Assembly: GCA_019429205.1 (NCBI GenBank)
Contig: JAHYIT010000027.1
Span: 1-45,462, forward strand
From: Mariniphaga sp.
GTDB lineage: Bacteria; Bacteroidota; Bacteroidia; Bacteroidales; Prolixibacteraceae
Reading direction: 5' to 3'
DNA: 45,462 bases
The position numbers and the translations under genes are program-made. The notes beneath the pieces are model-generated. The model made no database searches. It was given only the letters and a program-made list of their open reading frames with translations, and had not been told where the DNA came from. Below are positions 1 through 8,218 of the stretch, piece by piece. How positions within the stretch are numbered: position 1 is the stretch's first letter; every line of letters begins with the position of its first letter.

Positions 1-250
1 TAACCACATCGCTGCGGGGGTTAAACAGGTTAATCATCACCATGCCCAGCAGCGACTGGTCATTGGCATCGTAAATCTCCAGTTTCGACAGGAAAAACTC
101 GCGGTTCAGGACAAACAGTTTCCCGTTAATCATGGCCTGTGCCCTGGAACTCACCATGTTTTCCCACCGGATGCTCCCGATAAGCTCCTCGCCGTGCCTG
201 ATTTCCAGCTTAGGTCCAAAAACTTCTTTTGTCCACTGCAGTTTATCCAT
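1..250 (-). CDS. Unrecognised cytoplasmic protein, N-terminal 83 residues (partial)
   Basis: The gene reads leftward off the window edge, so only its first 83 residues are seen. The ATG at 250-248 is preceded, four bases upstream, by AAAGGAG (complement of 255-261), an unusually strong ribosome site for this window and the reason for this start. The protein begins MDKLQWTKEVFGPKLEI and shows alternating hydrophobic and polar segments that suggest beta strands; there is no signal peptide or membrane segment. The pattern loosely recalls small LURP/scramblase-like beta-barrel proteins, but this is only an impression and no function is assigned. It is divergent from the receptor locus that follows. 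Confidence 0.6.
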   Translation of the reverse strand, partial: MDKLQWTKEVFGPKLEIRHGEELIGSIRWENMVSSRAQAMINGKLFVLNREFFLSKLEIYDANDQSLLGMVMINLFNPRSDVV

Positions 251-379
251 TACACTCCTTTCAAATGAAATTGCAAGTTAGAAAATTCTGATGAAACCCT
301 AAGGTGAAAAAAAGTTAAGCGAAGAAGAAATTTATTTAGAAAAATTCCAAATTTCCCCGTTCCGTTAAATTTTCTGTAT

Positions 380-623
380 TTCAGGGTTATCTTTTTGTTA
401 AAAAAGGAATATATTTATAAACGACAATAAACCCGGGCCGCGCCCCGAATGATAAAATAATAATGAACCAAATTCCACTTTCAGCTAAAAACAACATAAA
501 CTCAAGGGCAAAAAGCAACCCAGCCCTTCTATACCAATTTGGTCTTCGGACCGGGTTGCAGTACTTATTTTATAAACCGGATTGGGGAGTTACCACCTCC
601 CCAGTCCATAAAACGTTACAAAA
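380..623 (+). promoter_or_regulatory. Structured leader, copy 1, upstream of lipoprotein gene
   Basis: This stretch is repeated almost base for base at 5892-6133, again ending at the start codon of a lipoprotein gene. Visible folds: a small CGGG/CCCG hairpin (434-447 region); stem P1 GCAACCC (515-521) with GGGTTGC (553-559); inside it P2, GGTC-TTCG-GACC (541-552), a perfect UUCG tetraloop hairpin; and P3, an 11-bp stem 579-589 with 597-607 and a 7-nt loop. P3 differs from copy 2 at several pairs yet stays fully paired. The AT-rich start (TATATTTA at 410-417) may hold the promoter, but it does not match the Bacteroidota consensus well. A small ORF runs through the whole structure (463-627). 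Confidence 0.6.
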
Positions 624-627
624 ATGA
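463..627 (+). CDS. Conserved small ORF within leader, 54 aa
   Basis: The ATG at 463 opens a 54-residue frame starting MNQIPLSAKNNINSRAKSNP and stopping at TGA 625-627, which overlaps the ATG of the lipoprotein gene at 624 by the ATGA arrangement typical of translational coupling. A matching ORF lies in leader copy 2 (5974-6141); over the first 36 codons six codons differ, three silently. There is no Shine-Dalgarno sequence, which is normal for Bacteroidota. The peptide has no signal sequence. It may be a leader peptide, or the frame may stay open only because the RNA is conserved; the C-terminal third differs between copies because the P3 loop differs by one base. Function unknown. Confidence 0.35.
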   Translation: MNQIPLSAKNNINSRAKSNPALLYQFGLRTGLQYLFYKPDWGVTTSPVHKTLQK

Positions 628-1559
628 TTAAAAAAATTGAATTTTTATTAATGTTTCTGGCAGTGTTAACGGTTTTTAACGGTTGCCAGAAGGATGAACC
701 TGTTGTGCAAACCGATAATGAAATTATCGCTGAGACAAGTTTAAACTTAACAGATTTTCAATGCGATGATGTTATTGAAAATTTGGCAAAAGTACTTGCT
801 TTTGCAATTAACGAAAAAAGTGTAAGAAAGCTATTACATGAAGAATTAGCTAAGCAATTTACTAACGACTATGACATTCTTTATTCTATCATTAAGGATA
901 AAATGATTGAACTGGAAAGTAACAAATTGGTTTCATTTGAAAACTATTTAGCTAAAACTGCATTGGAAAATGAAATTGATATTTCTTTATTTTTTGATTT
1001 AGTGCCATCTTTTAAAAATCTTCAAATATCATCACCTGTTTATTTCCAAGATTGGAGCTATGAAACGTTCAAGCCAGTTGTAATCAGCTTGCCAGTAAAC
1101 TATAACACTCTAAATAAAATTGCTATAAATGGCTATTATTCAGATGGTTCGAGAAAGGACATACTAGAAAATGAAATTACAGAACCAATCTTATTGGTTC
1201 GTAGGGCAGAAAGAGTTGATAATGATGGATTAATGAGAGTTGATTTTAACGGATTTGTAATACCTGAAGAAGATAGATTAATTTCTGCTATAGATGCTTA
1301 TATGGAAGTATCTAAGCCTGGTTATTTAAAGTCAGCTTCTCTTACTCGTCCTATCATTGAAGTGATCGAGGATGGTGAAATGGAAAATGTAATATCAATG
1401 TATCGTTCAGGCAATCATTTCTCTTTAAATAATGGATTAGATATTATAACTGTAGCAGCGATGTTTAATGAATTGAATAATAATACAATGTTAAAATCTG
1501 CCCAGACATCCTTGTCTATACCTATGTATTTAGTCCAAAAAAAGGGCAGGCTTATATGA
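624..1559 (+). CDS. Lipoprotein of unknown function (311 aa)
   Basis: The N-terminus MIKKIEFLLMFLAVLTVFNGC is a lipoprotein signal with Cys21 as the lipidated residue, followed by QKDEP, so the protein should sit in a membrane facing the periplasm or surface. The rest is acidic and contains an alpha-helical first half (about residues 45-125) and a more beta-rich second half with a DWSYETFKPVVISLP segment near 150. I do not recognise the family firmly. The start is fixed by the leader, which ends at this ATG, and by overlap with the small ORF. The gene is more AT-rich than its neighbours. It occupies the same slot as the unrelated-looking lipoprotein at 6134, so it is probably the variable member of the locus. 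Confidence 0.75.
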   Translation: MIKKIEFLLMFLAVLTVFNGCQKDEPVVQTDNEIIAETSLNLTDFQCDDVIENLAKVLAFAINEKSVRKLLHEELAKQFTNDYDILYSIIKDKMIELESNKLVSFENYLAKTALENEIDISLFFDLVPSFKNLQISSPVYFQDWSYETFKPVVISLPVNYNTLNKIAINGYYSDGSRKDILENEITEPILLVRRAERVDNDGLMRVDFNGFVIPEEDRLISAIDAYMEVSKPGYLKSASLTRPIIEVIEDGEMENVISMYRSGNHFSLNNGLDIITVAAMFNELNNNTMLKSAQTSLSIPMYLVQKKGRLI

Positions 1560-1581
1560 TTTTAAAACAATAATAATGAAC

Positions 1582-1610
1582 AAGGCGGGCTTAATTGCCC
1601 GCCTTCTAAA
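1582..1610 (+). terminator. Hairpin after lipoprotein gene
   Basis: A perfect 9-bp stem AAGGCGGGC (1582-1590) / GCCCGCCTT (1597-1605) with loop TTAATT is followed by an AT-rich stretch without a strong T run. It lies between the first lipoprotein and the FISUMP gene. It may terminate or partly attenuate transcription, or protect the 3' end of the lipoprotein message; a hairpin of different sequence sits at the same place in the second locus (7286-7311). Confidence 0.6.
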
Positions 1611-1640
1611 ATAGAATTTATAATTATTAAAAAAAATCGG

Positions 1641-2561
1641 ATGAAAGCATTGAAATATTTATTTGTAGCAACTTGTTTACTTTTTACAATGGTACATTGC
1701 CGCGAAAAGGAATTTACCGTTGTTTTTGACCAGGTCAGCTTTTCTTTTATTACCCACACAACCGTAATTGCAAATGTTAAACTAAAAAGTTTAAACTCAG
1801 GCGCATTCAGGTTTGGAGTTGTATATAGCGTAAAACCAATACCTACAATAAACGATTTTTCATCTGATGACTTCTTCAGTGACCCGTTAAATTATTCAAT
1901 CGGGGTGTCAGGACTCGAACCAGGAACAACCTATTATTTTAGGCCATTCATCGAATCAGCCGAAGGATTATTCTACGGGGAATCTTTTACGTTTCAAACT
2001 CTTTCGCCAGAATGGCACACCGACCCGCGTGATGGTCAAAAATACCTGATCAGGAATTATGGCACTGCTACCTGGATGATACAGAATCTGAATTACCACT
2101 TGCCTGGCAGCAAATACTATTTTAACGATAGCATAAAGTATGCGCAAGAGTTTGGCCGATTGTATACCTATAATCAGGTAATTGATGCCTGTCCACCAGG
2201 CTGGAAACTACCTTCGCCCAATGATTGGAACACTCTGATAGAATTTTGTGGCTCAACTAATGAAAAGGCCATTGAAGCTATGGTTGAACCCGGGAAAAGG
2301 CTATGGGCCGAATCTCAACAATATATCAGAAACAATTCAAGTGGGTTTACCATAAAACCATCAGGAGCATTAACTATTGAAAGTGAATCAGAATCCTTTC
2401 CCGAAAAAGGGTACAGCGCAAATTTCTGGTCCAAAACCGATGATGGAATTGAAGCACAAATTTATTCTTATGCTCCGCATTTATCCAGCCATTTTGTAAA
2501 TACAGTAGTAATTAACAGCAACTTAACTTTAATTTCAATCCGGTGTATTAAAGACAATTAG
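1641..2561 (+). CDS. FISUMP-domain lipoprotein with fibronectin-III-like N-terminal module
   Basis: Lipoprotein signal ending TMVHC (Cys20). Residues about 25-122 resemble a fibronectin type III-like module (ISVSGLEPGTTYYFRPFIES-type strand pattern, GLEPGTTYYFRPF around 92-104). Residues about 125-306 are a FISUMP domain (Fibrobacter succinogenes major paralogous domain): DPRDGQKYLIRNYG, TWMIQNLNY, ACPPGWKLPSPNDWNTL and the closing ISIRCIKDN are its hallmark segments. Such proteins are surface-anchored in Bacteroidota; their ligands are mostly unknown, and the domain is related to C-type-lectin-like folds. It lies 10 bp before the DUF4249 gene and is probably cotranscribed with it. The second locus has no equivalent. 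Confidence 0.85.
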   Translation: MKALKYLFVATCLLFTMVHCREKEFTVVFDQVSFSFITHTTVIANVKLKSLNSGAFRFGVVYSVKPIPTINDFSSDDFFSDPLNYSIGVSGLEPGTTYYFRPFIESAEGLFYGESFTFQTLSPEWHTDPRDGQKYLIRNYGTATWMIQNLNYHLPGSKYYFNDSIKYAQEFGRLYTYNQVIDACPPGWKLPSPNDWNTLIEFCGSTNEKAIEAMVEPGKRLWAESQQYIRNNSSGFTIKPSGALTIESESESFPEKGYSANFWSKTDDGIEAQIYSYAPHLSSHFVNTVVINSNLTLISIRCIKDN

Positions 2562-2571
2562 CATAACAGTA

Positions 2572-3468
2572 ATGAAACACAGGTTTGTTCTCATTCTTTT
2601 CGTCGTAATAATTACCTCGGGGTGTCAAAAGGAGTTCGATCTGAAACTTGATTTTTCACCCGGGTTTACAGTTAATGGTATTCTTGATCCAGATTCAACG
2701 ATAAAGGTAAAAATTTCGAAAACTGAAAAAATTGGACATCCAGGGGAATTCCAACCGGTTGACATTGCTGTAGTGGAACTAATTGACGAGAATCAGGTTT
2801 TCAAACTTCCCAAACAAATGGAGGGTATATACGCTGATAGCTTACATGTACATGCCGGTAAAACCTATAATTTAAATGTTTTCTTACCTAACAACAAAAT
2901 TCTTTCAGCAGAAACAACAATCCCATCAAAGCCAGTTGCAACAGTGGTTCATAATCCTGATGTTTTTATATACACAATTACTTTGACCGATAACACCAAT
3001 GAAAAAAACTATTATTGGGTATATGCACAAAGCGGATATTTTCAATCAAATTTTATGAAACCAGCTTCAAAAATCTTTAATGAAAACAATATAATTTACA
3101 CTAATTCTGTAATTGGCGATGAATTCAACAGGGTAAGAACTAAGGTTTTTCCTGATACGGATTATTCATACAGTTTTGGCATGAGAATACCGGATGAAAG
3201 CATTTCTGACGGAAGTATTACTTTTGATATAAAAATAAGTGAAGGCTGGAACAGACTCGAGCGTATTTCAATTGTTTCAGCCGATAAAAATCTCGATAAT
3301 TACCTAAAGACAGGGCTCTTGCAAAGAGATCAAAAAGCCGGGGGCGATACTCCTGTTTTTATGATTCCCATATCTATGTTTACTAACATCAAAAACGGGA
3401 AGGGTATTTTTGGTTCGTGCTCAATTTCTGTATTCGATTTTGAATTTTACAATGAACAGAGTAATTAA
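2572..3468 (+). CDS. DUF4249 family lipoprotein
   Basis: Lipobox ITSGC (Cys18), then QKEFDL. The segment with NGILDPDSTIKVKISKTEKI near residues 36-55 and the TTIPSKP segment near 120 are typical of DUF4249, a Bacteroidota family whose genes lie beside TonB-dependent receptors. By analogy with SusD-type partners it is thought to be an outer-membrane accessory of the receptor, but its role is unproven. The gene overlaps the receptor start by 17 bp (ATG at 3452, stop at 3466-3468), strong evidence for one operon with coupled translation. A paralogue lies at 7335-8204. Confidence 0.85.
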   Translation: MKHRFVLILFVVIITSGCQKEFDLKLDFSPGFTVNGILDPDSTIKVKISKTEKIGHPGEFQPVDIAVVELIDENQVFKLPKQMEGIYADSLHVHAGKTYNLNVFLPNNKILSAETTIPSKPVATVVHNPDVFIYTITLTDNTNEKNYYWVYAQSGYFQSNFMKPASKIFNENNIIYTNSVIGDEFNRVRTKVFPDTDYSYSFGMRIPDESISDGSITFDIKISEGWNRLERISIVSADKNLDNYLKTGLLQRDQKAGGDTPVFMIPISMFTNIKNGKGIFGSCSISVFDFEFYNEQSN

Positions 3469-5775
3469 ATACCTCCTGTTTTGTATTCTAATCCCGGTGT
3501 TTTCATTTTCTATGCCGGGCAACGAAAGAATCATTGTAAAGGGAATTGTTACCGATGCTTTGTCAGGTGAGGCATTGGCCGGTGCCCATATTTGGGCCGT
3601 CGATCTGAAGACCGGGACCTCAGCAAATTCTTATGGTCAGTACAACTCAAAAAAGGCACACACATAGTAGAAATCTCCTATATGGGATACAAAAAAATGG
3701 CCATTACGCTCAGTTTACTATCAGATACAACCATAAATTGGCAATTAAACGCGGGGATAGATCTTGTCGAGGTTGAAGTAATTTCCGGTAAACCAGGAAA
3801 TGAAAAAAGGCAATTTGGGGCTAATACCATCAATATGCAATCCATCCAAATGGTTCCGTCTATGCTGGGGACTCCTGATGTTATTAAAACACTTCAATTA
3901 TTTGCAGGTGTGAAAACAGGAAATGAAGGTACTGCAGGGATTCAGGTTAGAGGCGGTTCCCACGATCAGAACCTGATTTTGCTTGATGGCATCCCGGTTT
4001 ACAACACCAACCACATATTTGGTTACCTTTCGGCATTTCAAACCAAAGCACTTAAAGATGTAAAATTTTTTAAAAGAAGTATTCCTGCCCGTTATGGTGG
4101 AAGGTTATCTTCAATTGTCGACATCAGCATGAAAGAAGGCAACCTGAAAAAATCTTCGGGCAATTTTTCGGTCAGTCCGGTTTCCGGTAGTTTGATGATA
4201 GAAGGACCGATTAAAACCGATACGGCTTCTTTTTTGTTAGCTTCCCGGCGCACCTGGCTCGATTTGCCCATAAGGGCATACAAGACATTGGCTGGCGATG
4301 ATGAAAGATTTGGGTATTCTTTTTATGATCTTAATGGCAAAATCAACTGGATAATAAATTCTCAAAATAGGATATATATCAGCCATTATAACGGCAGGGA
4401 TGCCCATTTTACATATTTAAAAAACGATAACAACAATAAATCGTCACGTTTTTCTTTTAACTGGGAAAATTACACTTCATTACTGCGTTGGAACTGCATT
4501 TTGCCAAATAACCTGTTTGTAAATACATCGGTTTACCATAGCCTATACCGGTTTGGCCAAATCAGCGAATATACTGGTCAGCAATCATTTAAAGAAATTG
4601 TGCATACAAGTCTCGAAGAATTTGCAATTAAGGGAGATTTTGATTTAAACCTGAAAAATAACAGGGCAAAATTTGGGTACCAAATATCCCACTTTACATT
4701 CAAACCTGAACTGGTGTATGTTAAGGCCAATGAAAACATGTTCAATAAAAATAGTTCGGCCATAGCCCAAAACTTAACCATATCGACCTATGTTGAAAAC
4801 AATTGGGAGCCTAACCACAAGGTTAATTTCAATTATGGAATCAGGAGCCATCATTACCAGGCTGGCAGTACAAACTATTGGTTTATCGAGCCAAGGGCAT
4901 CATTTAACTTCAATGCTACATCCAGTTCCACCATTCATGCAGCAATTCAGCAAACCACCCAACCATTGCACCTGCTCACCAATACTGCCCTCAATATGCC
5001 ATCTGACCTATGGGTGCCTGTTACCGGGAATATCAGGCCGGCAAAGGCGTGGCAGTTCAACCTTGGCGCCGATATGGTTTTCCAAAATAAAGATTACAAC
5101 ATGAGTTTAGATTTATATTATAAGCCAGTTAAGGATATAATTCAATATAAACAGGGTATTTCACTTATTAAAAGTAACTATACAAATTGGTATGATTTGG
5201 TGGATGTTGGAAATGGATTAAACTACGGAGTCGAAATGACTGTTGAAAAAACCGGCCACAAATTAACCGGGTGGGTAAACTATACTCTTGCCTGGGCATG
5301 GCTTAAATTCGACAACATAAACAATAATCAGTATTTTCCTTTTAAATACGACAGACGCCACGACATAAATATATTGATAAACTATTATCTTACAAATGTG
5401 ACGAATAAAAAATGTTATTTCTCCTTAACTTTTAAATATGCCAGTGGCAATGCTGTTACTTTACCGATAGAGGTTTCAGAGGGGATTACAGCTCCCGGAA
5501 CTGTTCAACCAGGTAGAAATAGTTACTATCCTTATACCAACCCTGAATACTACCCACATCCTAATAATTACAGGATGCCTGCTTTCCATCACCTCGACAT
5601 TTCATATTCAACAATGCGACAAACAGCAAAAGGCAATGAATTTACCTGGAAATTTTCAGTTTATAATTTGTATAACCGTTTAAATCCATATTATTTTGTA
5701 GCCCAAAACGATAAAATGTTCAAGATTTCGATGCTCCCCATTATTCCATCGGTTGTTTTTAATTACAGGTGGTAA
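3452..5775 (+). pseudogene. TonB-dependent receptor with carboxypeptidase-like domain, frameshifted
   Basis: The natural start is ATG 3452 (MNRVIKYLLF, signal peptide), inside the end of the DUF4249 gene. Frame 1 gives a carboxypeptidase-D-regulatory-like domain (VKGIVTDALSGEALAGAHIW) and then hits TAG at 3665. The remainder is in the -1 frame: GTHIVEISYMGYKK, plug domain with VRGGSHDQNLILLDGIPV and PARYGGRLSSIVD, then a beta-barrel ending SVVFNYRW. One added A in the A6 run at 3649-3654 would join them into 774 residues, against 772 in the intact paralogue at 8219. Alternatives are a sequencing error, slipped-strand phase variation, or programmed -1 frameshifting, since A-AAA-AAG (3649-3655) in frame is the dnaX-type slippery site. 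It would import an unknown ligand across the outer membrane. Confidence 0.85.
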
Positions 5776-5781
5776 AAAAAT

Positions 5782-5813
5782 TACCGGCTCCTTTCGAAGC
5801 CGGTACATTTTTT
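5782..5813 (+). terminator. Rho-independent terminator after receptor copy 1
   Basis: Stem TACCGGCT (5782-5789) / AGCCGGTA (5798-5805) with an 8-base loop, then CATTTTTTA. The hairpin and its flanks, including the following ATGGCGTATTTTT, recur at 12118-12174 after the Fic gene. Confidence 0.8.
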
Positions 5814-5891
5814 ATGGCGTATTTTTCTGCAAATCATTTTATTTAGAATCAATTAAAATTACCCCCCCCCTCCAATAAATTATAACAAAAA

Positions 5892-6133
5892 TTCAGGGTT
5901 ACCTTTTTGTTAAAAAAGGAATATATTTAAAAACGACAATTAACCCGGGCCGCGTCCCGAATGCAAAATAAACATGAACCAAATTCCACTTTCAGTTAAA
6001 AACTATATAAACTCAGGGGCAAAAAGCAACCCAGCCCTTTTATACCAATTTGGGCTCCGGACCGGGTTGCAGTACTTATTTATTCATCCGGAGCGGGAAG
6101 TTAGCGCTTTCCGCTCCATAAAACTTTACAAAA
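5892..6133 (+). promoter_or_regulatory. Structured leader, copy 2, upstream of second lipoprotein gene
   Basis: Second copy of the leader at 380-623. P1 is GCAACCC (6026-6032) / GGGTTGC (6064-6070). P2 keeps a UNCG-type loop, TCCG instead of TTCG (6052-6063), although one stem pair becomes G-A. P3 is an 11-bp stem 6090-6100 with 6107-6117 and a 6-nt loop; three of its pairs are changed on both sides relative to copy 1 and a fourth changes G-C to G-U, so pairing is preserved while sequence is not. This is the best sequence evidence that the RNA fold matters. Just upstream is a C9 run (5862-5870). Confidence 0.6.
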
Positions 6134-6141
6134 ATGATTAA
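5974..6141 (+). CDS. Conserved small ORF within leader copy 2, 55 aa
   Basis: Counterpart of the small ORF at 463-627, starting MNQIPLSVKNYINSGAKSNP and sharing ALLYQFGLRTGLQYLF exactly. It ends at TAA 6139-6141, overlapping the lipoprotein start (6134) by eight bases. The residues after the shared core diverge because the P3 loop is one base shorter, so the last third is read in another frame. This favours RNA structure as the conserved entity for the 3' part, while leaving a conserved N-terminal peptide possible. Confidence 0.35.
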   Translation: MNQIPLSVKNYINSGAKSNPALLYQFGLRTGLQYLFIHPEREVSAFRSIKLYKND

Positions 6142-7275
6142 AAAAATTGGATTCTTTGTATTTATGGCAGCAATTATTGCAACTTTTGGCGGATGCCAGA
6201 AAGAGGAACTAACCGACCGTCAACTGACGGACGAAGTACAACCACAGGAAGTGGTTCAACCCGATGTGTATGTTGAAAACGGGTATTTGGCTTTTAAAAT
6301 ATGCAGGCCGTTGACAGTGTGATACAAATGTTAGGCAGCATGAATACCACTGAAATTGAGCACTGGGAAAATCAGATGGGATTTAAATCGGCCCGTTCAG
6401 AGTTTGATGCATTGTTTGAGGAATATGACAAATTAAAATCATATGAAGCATTTCTTCAGTTTAAAGAAAAAAGTAAAGACAAGTTGAAGTTCAATGAAAA
6501 TGATCCAGATGATTGTTCCATCAGTTATCCTTTTAATACAATTTATTTTACGCCTGTCCTGAATAGTGATGGAGTTTACAAAGTTGGGGAAAGCATTATT
6601 AAATATACGCGTGAAGATCAGATTGTTATTGCAGATGGTGATGTTGATAAGCTAAACAACCTCGATAATTTTATGCATGACAAAATGGTAATAATTATGC
6701 CAAAATTAAAGTCGCTGGTAAATAACTTTACCGATATTCATTTTTTCCCGGAAGATCACCCCAGAAAAGATGAAGGATATTACAGTGTTTGGCATACAAA
6801 AGCAGGAATTTCAAATAGAAGGATAAATCACAAATTGTTTGCCGAGCAATATTTAATTAGCGATTGGGACTACAACTCCAACTCATATTATTGGATAAAT
6901 GGAATTAAAATAGCATTAAATCAACGAGGTCAAAAATATTCATGGGGCAAATGGAGAGATTATAATACTACTTACGGTATTTCCAATATAAAAGTTAAAG
7001 TTGGTTCTGAACCTGTTTGGGAAGATAACAGAACTTACACCAGTGGAGAAGTTAAGCCAAGCATCAATTTTTTGTTATACCATGCCTGGTCTGTTCTTCC
7101 TTTTCAACCTGACTCGTATATATCTGTTCCTACCGTAAATTTTGCAGCTAGAGTCACCTTCCGGGGATTTGGCTTTAACAGCAACGATTACTATACAATT
7201 GATAATCCTGACGGATATGGAACAGGAAATAATTTACTGATCCCTCCCGGCGGATGGTGGGCATCAGGCTATTAA
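6134..7275 (+). pseudogene. Lipoprotein of a Bacteroidota paralogous family, frameshifted
   Basis: The ATG at 6134 follows the leader as in copy 1. The signal MIKKIGFFVFMAAIIATFGGC gives Cys21. Frame 1 runs to a stop at 6322, ending VENGYLAFKICRPLTV; the continuing frame starts within MQAVDSVIQML (6301) and runs to 7275. Adding one A to the A4 run at 6296-6299 gives VENGYLAFKNMQAVDSVIQM and a 380-residue protein. The body (EHWENQMGFKSAR, FNENDPDDCSISYPF, VGESIIKYTREDQIV) resembles a Bacteroidota-specific lipoprotein family, possibly near DUF4848; I am not certain of the name. The C-terminal third is aromatic-rich. It may be a true pseudogene or a base-call error in an A run. Confidence 0.75.
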
Positions 7276-7285
7276 CATCAACCTC

Positions 7286-7315
7286 GGAAGCAGGGACTTA
7301 CCCCTGCTTCCAAAC
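7286..7315 (+). terminator. Hairpin after second lipoprotein gene
   Basis: A perfect 10-bp stem GGAAGCAGGG (7286-7295) / CCCTGCTTCC (7302-7311), loop ACTTAC, with no strong T run after it. It holds the same position as the sequence-unrelated hairpin at 1582-1605, between the leader-linked lipoprotein and the rest of the locus. Confidence 0.6.
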
Positions 7316-7334
7316 TAATTGTTAAGTATTAAAT

Positions 7335-8204
7335 ATGAAGTTCAAAATCTTTTTTATTACTTTACTGGTTACCGCAGTTTTTGTTTCTTGCGAAGAAGAG
7401 GTATATTTCAGTTTTGAGCATGAACCCAGGCTTTGCCTAAACTGTATCTTGAATCCTGATTCAACAGTTATTACAGCCAGTCTCTCCCTGTCAAAAAAAA
7501 TGGATACCATTAACGAAATAAAAACCATAAACGATGTGGAAATTATTTTATACGAAGAGGGAAATTTGTTCGGCCGGTTTACAAACACAGGGGATGGCAA
7601 ATATGAGCTCAACAAGGTTCCTGTTGTCGGAAAAACGTATCGAATTATTGTTGAATCGGAAGAATATGGCAAAGTATCGGCTACAACAATTGTCCCAAAT
7701 AAACCCGAAATCACCTGGTCAAAAGATACTGTTGGCTACGACAAGTACAACTTATTGAGGTACAACCTGAATGTTCAGATACACGACAAGCAGGGAAAAG
7801 ATTATTATTGGCTGTATTCTACCGGTATTGTAAACGGCGTTAAAGGAGGAGGCGGTGGAGGTGTCGTACTTAATGCCCCGTTTGCCGACACCTTTAACCG
7901 CAGGTATGAGACTGAAGAAAAATACGGGTTTATGCATTATTATCAAATACGACTGTCTGACGAAGGATATGATGGACAGGTGCTCGATTTTATAATTCCT
8001 GATTTGGTTCCGACAAATCAATACAGAGCCAAACATATTTTAAATGCGAGCGAACATTATGATAAATACATAAAAACCAGCATCCTTTACAGATTGAACG
8101 AAGAAGCCGACCTCCCGTTTAGCGAACCTGTTCAAATTTATTCCAATATTGAAAATGGTTTTGGCATTTTTGGCGCCTGTGCCATTTCAACAATTGTTTT
8201 GTAA
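7335..8204 (+). CDS. DUF4249 family lipoprotein
   Basis: Lipobox VFVSC (Cys19) followed by EEEVYFSFEHEPRL. The segment CILNPDSTVITASLSLSKKM matches the equivalent NGILDPDSTIKVKISKTEKI part of the paralogue at 2572, and TTIVPNKPE corresponds to its TTIPSKP. A six-glycine-rich turn (VKGGGGGGVV, about residues 169-178) is unusual. It is presumed to be an outer-membrane partner of the receptor that starts 14 bp downstream. Expression should follow the leader/lipoprotein unit upstream, subject to the hairpin at 7286. Confidence 0.85.
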   Translation: MKFKIFFITLLVTAVFVSCEEEVYFSFEHEPRLCLNCILNPDSTVITASLSLSKKMDTINEIKTINDVEIILYEEGNLFGRFTNTGDGKYELNKVPVVGKTYRIIVESEEYGKVSATTIVPNKPEITWSKDTVGYDKYNLLRYNLNVQIHDKQGKDYYWLYSTGIVNGVKGGGGGGVVLNAPFADTFNRRYETEEKYGFMHYYQIRLSDEGYDGQVLDFIIPDLVPTNQYRAKHILNASEHYDKYIKTSILYRLNEEADLPFSEPVQIYSNIENGFGIFGACAISTIVL

Positions 8205-8218
8205 CCTTTTTTCAAACC

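Noticed and set aside
394-417. TTTG (394-397) and TATATTTA (410-417) as a Bacteroidota promoter for the leader
   Set aside because: The elements are only 12 bp apart instead of about 19 and the -7 box lacks the final G, so I did not list it as a promoter, although the region is conserved in both copies.
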